Positions 17,648 to 26,121 of a stretch of DNA of 64,000 nt are shown here, piece by piece (positions within the stretch are counted from its first letter, which is position 1; every line of letters begins with the position of its first letter). The notes under the pieces are model-generated. The model made no database searches and was not told the DNA's origin. It worked only from the letters and a program-made list of their open reading frames with translations. A program made the translations under genes and the position numbers. Origin of the DNA: Chitinophaga pinensis (GTDB taxonomy: Bacteria > Bacteroidota > Bacteroidia > B-17B0 > Aurantibacillaceae); assembly GCA_945860225.1 (NCBI GenBank), contig CAMAPT010000005.1, positions 1 through 64,000 on the forward strand. Reading direction: 5' to 3'.

Positions 17648-19621
17648 ATGCAAATCACACATAAAATAAACGAATTTCTTTTTACAATTTTCCCTGAATT
17701 AAAGGGGGGGGGTAACGAATTAATAATCAGTGCTTTAGAAAAGTATTACACGTATGGGCCTTTCAAGCCTACTGTAACAATTCATAAAGATTGGGTGAAT
17801 ATTGAAATTGATAATCAATCAATAATATCCCAAGATACAGAATACAGGAAAACTGTATCACTTTGCGAAAAAGGTAAATATTCTGAAGCAAAACCAATCT
17901 TAAAAAAACTTATTGAAAAAAATCCAACCAATTCGGAATACTACCGAATTATGGGGCAAATATTATCTGATGAAGGAGACCAAGAAGAAGCGATAAACTG
18001 TTTAATTGACGCTTTGCGTTGGGACTCTAAAAATGGTTGGGCATTGCTTATGATGGGAAACATCTTTGCAAAATTCAAAGATGATGTTCCTACTGCAATG
18101 AAATATTATGATCAAGCATTAATTGCAAATCCGAATGACAATATCACGATAAATAATATTGGGGCTAATTTAATGCAGCAAGGTAAACTTGAAGAAGCAA
18201 AAAAATATTTTCGGGAAGCCATTAAAATAAATGATAAATATCCAAATACTCATTTTGCTTTAGGAATGATTGCTGAAACTGAAGATGACTCGCAGTCTGC
18301 TTTTTACAGCACCATTCAAGCAATTAAGTTAAATAAGAATAAAGATGTTCTTTATCAAAATTCAGTAAGGCAAGCATTTGAAATTGCTAAGAAAATAATT
18401 GCAACTAATACAGGTAAAAAGATTTTTCGAGAATACAGACACAAACTTGAATTTGAAGGTGACAGACGAATTGATATTGTGCAAGACGAAGAAATACCGA
18501 CCGCTGCAAAATTTGAGTTTGCAGAGAATTATGAAAGAGAAGTTCATACTGTAAGATATAAACCAAGCTATCCGGCAGTTGAACATCTTATAATGCATGA
18601 ATTAGTTCATTTAGATTTTGTAATTCAGGCGAGAAAGGACGATTTAAATCAGTTATTCATTTCAAATCAAAGTCACAAAACGCAATTTATTGGAGGGCTT
18701 GAGCCAACAATTAAGAAATTCAATAAAATGGGAATTTCTGAAAAATCAATTGCAGACTATTGCTCAAACTTGTTTGAAGGGATGAATCGTCAAATTTTCA
18801 ATACTCCAATAGACGTATTCATTGAACAATTTTTATTTACCGAATTCCCTGATCTAAGGGCGTATCAATTTGTATCACTTTACACAATGTTACAGGAAGG
18901 TTTAAAAGCAGTAACTGATCAAAAAATTATTGAGCTATCGCCTAACGACATCATTTCAAAAAGTAAGGTTTACAATATTGTGAATGCAATACAATTTAAA
19001 GAATTGTTTGGTTTGGATTTTATTAAGGATTTTAATGCAACAACTGTTGAACTTAAAATGGCAACAGATTTTTATGAAGAATACCTTCAATACAAAGATG
19101 ATAAAGAACCGGCAGAAGAATATGAATTGGTATTGCATTGGGCTGAAGATTTAAAACTGGATAAAAACTTTGAATTAGTTAGTGAGATAGAATTCAGAAC
19201 CAAGCGAACTAACATTGATAACCTATTATCTTCAATAGAAAAAGATCCTTTTGATTTGGAATCCAAAGATCCTTACAAGGAACGAGAGATGGATAAATTC
19301 CAAAAATCAGAAGAGGCAAATGGAATCAACATGGAGGTAGTAATGTTTATGGTTGATGCTTTACAATTTTTTGAAGGAAAACCAATTAATGAAATAAAGA
19401 AAATAGCAGTTGAAATTGCTATGCAGGGCACTCAAGGTTATCGTCCAGACAAAGACAATTACAGAATCAGTTCAATCAAAGATAAAATATTTTCCGGCTA
19501 TCACATTTTAGCATATTACTATGTCAGTTGGGCTTTGGCAATACCTGAAATGCTGAAGCAGTTGCAATTACCGTACGATGAAGAATATAAAATGGCTTTT
19601 AAAATGCATAAATCAAACTAG
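17648..19621 (+). CDS. TPR-repeat protein with HEXXH zinc-peptidase motif; possible phase-variable gene
   Basis: A 657-residue cytoplasmic protein without a signal peptide. Residues about 45-240 form at least four TPR-type helical repeats (for example AKPILKKLIEKNPTNSEYYR and AMKYYDQALIANPNDN). Residues about 255-420 contain LIMHELVHLDFV with an H-E-L-V-H zinc motif at 317-321, reminiscent of ImmA/IrrE- or M48-like gluzincins. The C-terminal 240 residues are helical and charged, with no recognised domain. It is preceded by an XRE regulator (13 bp), as XRE/ImmA-type pairs often are, and followed by a MazG-like remnant and hsdMSR. A run of nine G (17704-17712) at codons 19-22 could switch the gene by slippage. 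Function is unknown; a stress or anti-phage role is inferred from context. Confidence 0.75.
   Translation: MQITHKINEFLFTIFPELKGGGNELIISALEKYYTYGPFKPTVTIHKDWVNIEIDNQSIISQDTEYRKTVSLCEKGKYSEAKPILKKLIEKNPTNSEYYRIMGQILSDEGDQEEAINCLIDALRWDSKNGWALLMMGNIFAKFKDDVPTAMKYYDQALIANPNDNITINNIGANLMQQGKLEEAKKYFREAIKINDKYPNTHFALGMIAETEDDSQSAFYSTIQAIKLNKNKDVLYQNSVRQAFEIAKKIIATNTGKKIFREYRHKLEFEGDRRIDIVQDEEIPTAAKFEFAENYEREVHTVRYKPSYPAVEHLIMHELVHLDFVIQARKDDLNQLFISNQSHKTQFIGGLEPTIKKFNKMGISEKSIADYCSNLFEGMNRQIFNTPIDVFIEQFLFTEFPDLRAYQFVSLYTMLQEGLKAVTDQKIIELSPNDIISKSKVYNIVNAIQFKELFGLDFIKDFNATTVELKMATDFYEEYLQYKDDKEPAEEYELVLHWAEDLKLDKNFELVSEIEFRTKRTNIDNLLSSIEKDPFDLESKDPYKEREMDKFQKSEEANGINMEVVMFMVDALQFFEGKPINEIKKIAVEIAMQGTQGYRPDKDNYRISSIKDKIFSGYHILAYYYVSWALAIPEMLKQLQLPYDEEYKMAFKMHKSN
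17704..17712 (+). repeat. G9 homopolymer tract inside the 5' coding region
   Basis: Nine consecutive G bases lie in codons 19-22 (Lys-Gly-Gly-Gly) of the TPR/HEXXH gene. With ten G the frame reads GGG then TAA at once. With eight G it reads GTA ACG AAT TAA. Either one-base change therefore truncates the protein to about 25 residues or fewer. Such a tract stands out in AT-rich DNA and is the classic form of a slipped-strand contingency switch. Confidence 0.7.
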
Positions 19622-19623
19622 TA

Positions 19624-19791
19624 ATGAAAGAAAATGATGAAATCATAGAATTACTTCTAAAATTCAGAAATGAAAGAGATTGGGAGTAATTCCACAATTT
19701 AAAAGATTTAGCCCTTGCAATTAATGGTGAGGTAGGTGAATTACTTGAATTTTTTCCCGACTTGTTTAGCTGTATTTATTTAATATTATAG
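19624..19791 (+). pseudogene. Broken MazG-like nucleotide pyrophosphohydrolase gene
   Basis: Starting 2 bp after the TPR gene, the frame reads MKENDEIIELLLKFRNERDWE, stop (TAA at 19687-19689), then FHNLKDLALAINGEVGELLE. This matches the N-terminus of short MazG-like NTP pyrophosphohydrolases (R-D-W-E-Q-F-H-x-P-K-D-L-A-x-A, E-x-x-E-L-L-E). The stop sits exactly where the family has Gln, so a single CAA to TAA change would explain it. Similarity ends after the E-x-x-E-L-L-E metal-binding helix and the frame closes at 19791, so the 3' half is also lost. It was probably once part of the XRE/TPR operon. Confidence 0.7.
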
Positions 19792-19896
19792 GTGATGGCT
19801 ACTGTATATCGTAAATGTGTTGTATAAAACAAACCTATTCTGTTGGTTGTACCAAAATACAGACTGTTTTTTTATATTTACAACTAAAACATACCT

Positions 19897-21372
19897 ATGA
19901 TAACAGGAGAATTAAAATCACAAGTAGATAAAATTTGGGAGTCTTTTTGGACAGGAGGCATCTCAAACCCATTAACCGTAATTGAGCAATTTACCTATTT
20001 GCTATTTATTAGAAGGCTTGATGAAATCCAGTTGTTGGAAGAGAAGAAAGCAAGCATGATTAAGAAGCCTATTGCAAATCCTATTTTCACAGCTAAGCAG
20101 CAAGAACTAAGATGGAGCTCTTTTAAAAATAAAGACCCTGAAACCATGTATTCCCTTTTTACAAAAGTAAAAGAAGGTAGCCTTAATATTTTTGAGCACA
20201 TGAAACAAACAGGCTCAACAGCAGGTGTGTTTGCTCAGTATATGAAAGATGCCAGCTTTGAAATTAAAAAGCCAAGGCTGTTAGATCAGGTTGTTCAGAT
20301 GATTGATAAAATCAAAATGGAAGACAGAGATACCAAAGGTGATTTGTATGAATACATGTTGTCTAAAATTGCAACAGCAGGCACCAATGGTCAGTTCAGG
20401 TCTCCAAGACACATCATTAAAATGATGGTAGATTTGGTAGAACCTAAGCAAGATGATAAAATGTGTGACCCCTCATCAGGCACTTGTGGATTTTTGGTAG
20501 CTGCCGGAGAGTATATGCATGATAAACACCCTGATTGGTTTAATGACAAAAAATTTAGAGAGCATTACAACAACCACATGTTTTCAGGTGTTGAGTTTGA
20601 TAACACCATGTTAAGAATAGGTGCTATGAACCTGCAACTACATGGTATTGAAAACCCAAATCTTATTGGTAAGGATGCCTTAAGTGAAGCTAATGGTGAT
20701 ATTAGAGACGAATACACCCTCATCTTAGCTAATCCTCCATTTAAAGGAAGCTTAGATTATGATGCAGTTGAAACCTCTTTACTTAAAATAGTAGAAACTA
20801 AAAAAACAGAATTATTGTTTTTAGCACTCATGTTAAGGATGCTTAAAACAGGAGGTAGATGTGCGGTGATTATACCTGATGGAGTGTTGTTTGGTAGCAG
20901 TAATGCACACAAGCAAATAAGAAAAGAAATTATTGAAAACAATAAATTAGAAGCCATCATCTCTATGCCAAGTGGTGTGTTTAAGCCATATGCAGGGGTT
21001 AGCACAGCTATTATGATATTTACTAAAACAGGCAATGGTGGTACAGATAATGTGTGGTTTTATGATATGCAAGCTGATGGTTATAGCTTAGATGATAAAC
21101 GCGCTGAGGTAAAAGATAATGACATAGCAGATATAATTAAAAGATACCATAACCGCAAAGCAGAGATTAAAAGAAAGAGAACTGATAAAAGTTTTATGGT
21201 ACCCTTTGCAGAAATTAAAGCTAATGACTGGGACTTAAGCATAAACCGTTATAAAGAAGTAGTACATACAGAAGTGGTTTATTCTTCTCCTGCTAACATT
21301 ATTAAAGAGATAAAAGGCTTAGACCAAGATAGAGCTAAAGCATTACAAACCTTAGAGAAATTATTGAAATGA
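19897..21372 (+). CDS. hsdM: Type I restriction-modification system, DNA methyltransferase subunit (N6-adenine)
   Basis: A 491-residue modification subunit. It has an HsdM N-terminal helical domain (about 5-130) followed by the N6-adenine methyltransferase domain. The SAM-binding motif DPSSGTCGF starts at residue 191 and the catalytic motif NPPF at residue 279. It methylates adenine in the target defined by HsdS and is needed for both modification and restriction complexes. The gene overlaps hsdS by 4 bp (ATGA), a sign of translational coupling. Arginine codons are almost all AGA/AGG, unlike the CGN-containing neighbours outside the island, which suggests acquisition by transfer. It starts about 105 bp after the MazG-like remnant. 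Confidence 0.95.
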   Translation: MITGELKSQVDKIWESFWTGGISNPLTVIEQFTYLLFIRRLDEIQLLEEKKASMIKKPIANPIFTAKQQELRWSSFKNKDPETMYSLFTKVKEGSLNIFEHMKQTGSTAGVFAQYMKDASFEIKKPRLLDQVVQMIDKIKMEDRDTKGDLYEYMLSKIATAGTNGQFRSPRHIIKMMVDLVEPKQDDKMCDPSSGTCGFLVAAGEYMHDKHPDWFNDKKFREHYNNHMFSGVEFDNTMLRIGAMNLQLHGIENPNLIGKDALSEANGDIRDEYTLILANPPFKGSLDYDAVETSLLKIVETKKTELLFLALMLRMLKTGGRCAVIIPDGVLFGSSNAHKQIRKEIIENNKLEAIISMPSGVFKPYAGVSTAIMIFTKTGNGGTDNVWFYDMQADGYSLDDKRAEVKDNDIADIIKRYHNRKAEIKRKRTDKSFMVPFAEIKANDWDLSINRYKEVVHTEVVYSSPANIIKEIKGLDQDRAKALQTLEKLLK

Positions 21373-22517
21373 GCTATACCGCATATAGACTAGATGATAT
21401 CTGTGATGTTATAACCTGTGGTGTTGCTAAGAGACCAGATTATGTTGAAAGTGGAGTGCCATTTCTTTCATCCTTAAATGTAAAAGAAAACAAGTTCATT
21501 TTAAAAACTTATAAGTTTATCTCACAAGCTGATCATTTAAAATTGACAAAATATGCTAAGCCTGAAAAGGGAGACATTCTTTATACAAGGGTCGGTTCAT
21601 TTGGAGAAGCAGCTGTTATTGATTTAGACTTTGAGTTTTCTGTTTTTGTAAGTTTAACCTTAATAAAGCCTAAAAGAAGCCTAGTAAATAGTATATATTT
21701 AATGTGGTATCTTAATTCTCCTAAGGTTAGAGAGTTTGCAAAAAATAATACAAGTGGGATTGGTGTTCAAAATCTCAATGTAGGTGTTGTTAGGGAGTAC
21801 AAAATTTTATTACCACTACTTGCAACCCAACAAAAAATAGCAGCCATATTAGATGCAGCAGATGAGTTAAGGCAAAAAGATAAAGCCCTTGTTGCAAAAT
21901 ATGATGAGCTTACACAAGCCCTGTTTTTAGATATGTTTGGAGCTGGCATTGGTGAAAATATAGAGCTTGGTAAAATAATAAAACTTATTGGTGGAGGTAC
22001 TCCAAGTAAGATGATTGAAGAATATTGGAAAGGGACAATACCTTGGGCAAGTGTAAAAGATTTAAAGTCTGATATTCTAAAATCCACAATTGATCATATT
22101 ACTGAGGAAGCAGTTAAAAATAGTGCAACAAATATTATTCCTGCTGGTAGTTTAATCATAGCAACAAGAATGGCAGTTGGTAAGGCTGTAATTTGTGAAC
22201 AAGACACTGCTATAAATCAAGATTTAAAAGCAGTTAAAATCATTGGAGATGCTAATGTGAAATTTCTACAGCATTTTTTTAAATCTAAAGAGACATATTT
22301 TGACTCAATATCATCTGGCGCTACAGTTAAAGGAATAAAAATTGAGCATATTACAAAATTAAAAGTGCCTATTCCTCCAATCAAACTCCAAAACCAATTT
22401 GCAGAAAGAGTAAAGGCAATAGAAGAACAAAAAAATATAGCACAAGCAAGTGCACTAAAATCAGAAGAATTGTTTAACAGCCTATTACAAAAGGCATTTA
22501 ATGGAGAGTTAGTATGA
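21369..22517 (+). CDS. hsdS: Type I restriction-modification system, specificity subunit
   Basis: A 382-residue subunit with the usual two-fold layout. Target recognition domain 1 covers about residues 1-150. A conserved helical spacer follows, with PLLATQQKIAAILDAADELRQKDKALVAKY. Target recognition domain 2 (about 195-345) includes the typical GGGTPSK and IPWASVKDLK segments. A second helical arm ends AFNGEL. The two domains recognise the halves of a bipartite DNA site, which cannot be read from sequence. The gene is intact, single and lacks visible inverted repeats or homopolymer switches, so no shufflon-type variation is evident. It overlaps hsdM and hsdR by 4 bp each. Confidence 0.95.
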   Translation: MSYTAYRLDDICDVITCGVAKRPDYVESGVPFLSSLNVKENKFILKTYKFISQADHLKLTKYAKPEKGDILYTRVGSFGEAAVIDLDFEFSVFVSLTLIKPKRSLVNSIYLMWYLNSPKVREFAKNNTSGIGVQNLNVGVVREYKILLPLLATQQKIAAILDAADELRQKDKALVAKYDELTQALFLDMFGAGIGENIELGKIIKLIGGGTPSKMIEEYWKGTIPWASVKDLKSDILKSTIDHITEEAVKNSATNIIPAGSLIIATRMAVGKAVICEQDTAINQDLKAVKIIGDANVKFLQHFFKSKETYFDSISSGATVKGIKIEHITKLKVPIPPIKLQNQFAERVKAIEEQKNIAQASALKSEELFNSLLQKAFNGELV

Positions 22518-25500
22518 GTAACTTTAAATTTCTTCAAAAAGAGTGGACCTCCCTTTACAGCAAAATTATTATTGCTGAAGAAAGAGCATACACAGAACCT
22601 GTTTACACAGCTAGTACTTGCAGGTTAGTGCTTGAGGAAAGCATGCACCTATTATACTCTATTGAGCATTTTGATAAACCCTTTAATACAGAACTCGTAA
22701 ATTTAATGAGTGAGGAATCTGTAAAAAGAGCAGTACCTACTCAGCTATTAGATGGGTTACACATTGTTAGAAAAACAGGTAACAATGCTGCACATTTTGG
22801 TAACAGAATTACAAGTAAAGAAGCTGTTATTAGCCTTCGCTATATTTATGCATACCTAAAATGGTTTGCACTTAATTATAGTAAAACAGCACTTGAGCTA
22901 CCACAACTATTTGATGAAGCCTTAATACCGGCAGCAGGAGATAAACACAGGCAGTTAAAAGAGTTACAAGCAGAACAAGAAAAAGCACAACAAGCCTTAC
23001 TGCTGCAAATACAAAAACTCAATGAAGAAAAAGATAAGCTCCTAGAAAAAGCAAAAGAAAGTGAAGCTACTTTATCAGAGTATAAAGCAAAAGAAAGTCA
23101 AGCAAAAGAAATACTTAAAGCACAAAAACAGTCAAGGTTAAAACCTATCAGTACAGAGTTTACAGAAGCTCAAACAAGGCAGCATTTAATTGACATTGAT
23201 TTAAAATCTGTAGGATGGTATTTATTGCATAATGGTAAAGACACAGAATACCCAGTTACAGGAATGCCTGTTACAGCAGATAACCCAAAAGGAAATGGTT
23301 TTGTAGATTATGTGTTGTGGGATGATAATGGTAAACCGTTAGCATTAATTGAAGCTAAAAGAACAAGCAAAGATGTTGAGGTAGGAAAACACCAGGCAGT
23401 TTTATATGCCAATTGCCTTGAGCAAATGCATGGGCAAAGACCTGTTATATTTTATACCAATGGATATGAAACCAAACTATGGGATGATGCATTTTACAGT
23501 GCTCCAAGAAGAGTGTATGGATTTTATACTAAGGATGAATTGCAGTGGCTTATACAAAAAAGAACCACTATACAAGATATTAGAAAAGCAACCATAAACA
23601 CAGGTATTGCAGGCAGACCTTATCAGTTAGAAGCTATACAACGCGTAGCAGAAACTTTTGTAACAGATAATGCTAAAGGTATATGTGGTAACAAAAGAAG
23701 AGCCTTATTAGTAATGGCAACAGGCTCAGGTAAAACCAGAACTGCAGCTGCCATGGTAGATGTACTCATAAAAAATAATTGGGTAAAAAGAGTCTTGTTT
23801 TTAGCAGATAGAAATGCCTTAGTAAGACAAGCTAAAAATAATTTCTCAGAATATTTACCTGAACTATCTTCTATAGATTTAACTGAAAACAAAGAAAATG
23901 AAACCACTAGGTTAGTGTTTAGCACCTATCCTAGCATGATGAATAAAATAGATAATGCTAAAAATGGAGATGAACGCTTTTATGGTGTAGGGCATTTTGA
24001 TTTAATTATTATAGATGAAGCACATAGGTCAATCTATAACAGATATAAAGCCATCTTTGATTATTTTGATGCCTGTATAGTAGGTTTAACAGCTACTCCT
24101 AAAGATGGAATAGATCATAATACCTTTGAACTGTTTGGCTGTAGTAATGAAGACCCCACTTTCCTATATGAACTAAACCAAGCAGTACCCACCTATTTAT
24201 CTCCGTACAAAAACATTGATATAAAATCTAAATTTTTAAGAGAAGGCATAAAGTATAAGGATTTATCTCCTACAGATAAGGCTAAGTATGAAGACACATT
24301 TATAGATAGAACTACTGGGCTGTTTCCTGAAGAAATAAGATCTAATGCCATGAATAAATGGCTGTTTAATGAAGATACAGTCAATAAAGTATTAGATGCC
24401 TTAATGGAAAAAGGCTTAAAGATTGAAGGAGGGGATAAAATCGGTAGGACAATCATATTTGCAGTCAATCAAAACCATGCTAAGTTTATTGTAGACTGTT
24501 TTACCAAAAGATACCCTGAGCAACCTGCTGGCTTTATAGCTATGATACATAATGAAGTATCACACGCGCAAAGTTTAATAGATGCATTTTGTGATCAGTA
24601 TAAAGAAAATAATCCTCAGATAGCAGTATCAGTAGATATGATGGATACAGGCATTGATGCTCCTAGAGTATTAAACTTAGTGTTTTTTAAAGTAGTAAGG
24701 TCTTATGCTAAGTTTTGGCAGATGATTGGTAGAGGCACCAGATTATGCCCTGATGTATTCGGACCAAATCACCCAAAGGATTACTTTTTAATATTTGATG
24801 TATGTGGTAACTTCAATTTTTTTGAAGCAGCAAAAGAAAAAGATGACACTAAAATTGCTAAGCCCATTACTCAACAATTATTTGAATCAAGATTGCATTT
24901 AAGCAGGCTGTTAATAGAAGATGGAGGGACAGAAGAGGTAGAATTAGCCAATACCCTGAGAGATACATTACATTCCTCTATAGCTCAACTAGACAAAAAT
25001 CGCTTTCAAGTGGGTATGCATTTAAAGCATGTTGATGAGTTTAGTAAAAGAGCTAGATGGAACACTATTGACTCACATGACATTCATCTTATTGAAGAAC
25101 ATTTATCAGAATTACCTGTACCGGAAACAATCAATGAACTAGCTAGAAGATTTGACTTAATGATGGTAAAACTCCAAACAGCCACACTCATGCTCAATTA
25201 TAGCAAAAAGAAGTATGAGAATAACCTGATGGAAATTGCAGAAGGCTTAAGTACAAAATATACCATAGCAGATATTTTGAGGTCAAAACCCTTAATTGAA
25301 TCTCTTAAAGAACCTGAATTTTATAAAGCCCTATCACAAAAAAAATTAGAGGAAATTAGGGAAGAGATAAGGGAACTTGTACAATATTTAGATAGCTCTA
25401 GTAAACCTGCCTTCTACACCAATCTATTAGATACAGATTTTACTATTACAGTAAGTGAGCCTGACATGAGTGTAAATTATGGCACTTTATATCGCAAGAG

Positions 25501-25951
25501 AGTAGAGAGTTATATTAGAGAGAATAAACATAATGTAGTCATATCAAAGCTTTCTACTAACTTACCAATTACAGCCCAAGAGTTGAGCCTATTAGAGAAA
25601 GTTTTATTTGATGGCACAGACAGAGGCAGTAGAGAAGATTTTGTGAAAGAGTTTGGAGAAGCCCCATTAGGTGTTTTTATCAGAAGCATTATTGGACTTG
25701 ATATTAAAGCAGCCCAAGAAGCATTTGCATACTTTTTAACAGCAGGAAAATTAAGAGCTGATCAAATGACGTTCATTCAAAATATAATCAGCTACCTAAC
25801 TAAAAATGGCACTATAGAGCCAAGTATGTTATTTGAACCTCCCTTTACGGATATTAATGATCAAGGATTGATGGGAGTGTTTGATGATGGTGCATCTCAT
25901 AAGATTATCAATATCATAGAGCAAATAAATGATAATGCAATTGGGGCTTAG
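22514..25951 (+). CDS. hsdR: Type I restriction endonuclease, translocating subunit
   Basis: A 1145-residue motor and nuclease subunit. Residues 1-120 resemble a DUF4145-type helical domain, followed by a Lys/Glu/Gln coiled coil (about 140-205). The PD-(D/E)xK nuclease core shows D265 and E280-A-K282 in VDYVLWDDNGKPLALIEAK. The SF2 translocase follows, with Walker A GSGKT at 404-408, DEAH at 501-504, a GLTATP motif and IGRGTRLCP (motif VI). The C-terminus is helical and likely binds HsdM. It cleaves unmodified DNA after ATP-driven translocation. All catalytic residues are present, so the operon looks functional. It ends the island; no tRNA-Asn repeat is visible at this side. Confidence 0.95.
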   Translation: MSNFKFLQKEWTSLYSKIIIAEERAYTEPVYTASTCRLVLEESMHLLYSIEHFDKPFNTELVNLMSEESVKRAVPTQLLDGLHIVRKTGNNAAHFGNRITSKEAVISLRYIYAYLKWFALNYSKTALELPQLFDEALIPAAGDKHRQLKELQAEQEKAQQALLLQIQKLNEEKDKLLEKAKESEATLSEYKAKESQAKEILKAQKQSRLKPISTEFTEAQTRQHLIDIDLKSVGWYLLHNGKDTEYPVTGMPVTADNPKGNGFVDYVLWDDNGKPLALIEAKRTSKDVEVGKHQAVLYANCLEQMHGQRPVIFYTNGYETKLWDDAFYSAPRRVYGFYTKDELQWLIQKRTTIQDIRKATINTGIAGRPYQLEAIQRVAETFVTDNAKGICGNKRRALLVMATGSGKTRTAAAMVDVLIKNNWVKRVLFLADRNALVRQAKNNFSEYLPELSSIDLTENKENETTRLVFSTYPSMMNKIDNAKNGDERFYGVGHFDLIIIDEAHRSIYNRYKAIFDYFDACIVGLTATPKDGIDHNTFELFGCSNEDPTFLYELNQAVPTYLSPYKNIDIKSKFLREGIKYKDLSPTDKAKYEDTFIDRTTGLFPEEIRSNAMNKWLFNEDTVNKVLDALMEKGLKIEGGDKIGRTIIFAVNQNHAKFIVDCFTKRYPEQPAGFIAMIHNEVSHAQSLIDAFCDQYKENNPQIAVSVDMMDTGIDAPRVLNLVFFKVVRSYAKFWQMIGRGTRLCPDVFGPNHPKDYFLIFDVCGNFNFFEAAKEKDDTKIAKPITQQLFESRLHLSRLLIEDGGTEEVELANTLRDTLHSSIAQLDKNRFQVGMHLKHVDEFSKRARWNTIDSHDIHLIEEHLSELPVPETINELARRFDLMMVKLQTATLMLNYSKKKYENNLMEIAEGLSTKYTIADILRSKPLIESLKEPEFYKALSQKKLEEIREEIRELVQYLDSSSKPAFYTNLLDTDFTITVSEPDMSVNYGTLYRKRVESYIRENKHNVVISKLSTNLPITAQELSLLEKVLFDGTDRGSREDFVKEFGEAPLGVFIRSIIGLDIKAAQEAFAYFLTAGKLRADQMTFIQNIISYLTKNGTIEPSMLFEPPFTDINDQGLMGVFDDGASHKIINIIEQINDNAIGA

Positions 25952-26056
25952 TGTTTTTGATTGTATGTTCAGAAGATAACCTCTTATTATAACATCATAA
26001 ACAAAGGTTGATGTAACCTAGCTGCAAAGGTTGCAACGAATAAACGTAAAAAACAA

Positions 26057-26080
26057 AAGGCCGTCTAAAAAGACAGCCTT
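26057..26080. terminator. Intrinsic terminator between hsdR and the flavin reductase-like gene
   Basis: A 10-bp stem with one mismatch (26057-26066 with 26071-26080) and an AAAA loop lies between convergent genes. It belongs to the same GGCTGTC/GACAGCC hairpin family as 15424 and 49911. Confidence 0.6.
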
Positions 26081-26121
26081 ATGCATCAAAATACGGTAAA
26101 CGTTTCAAAAAATGATTTTGC

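Noticed and set aside
23406-23597. 63-residue plus-strand ORF inside hsdR
   Set aside because: Out-of-frame shadow of the intact hsdR reading frame.
25952-26056. Search for a right-hand copy of the tRNA-Asn repeat after hsdR
   Set aside because: No match to the tRNA 3' end or its terminator was found, so a classical tRNA-integrated island with flanking att sites is not supported.
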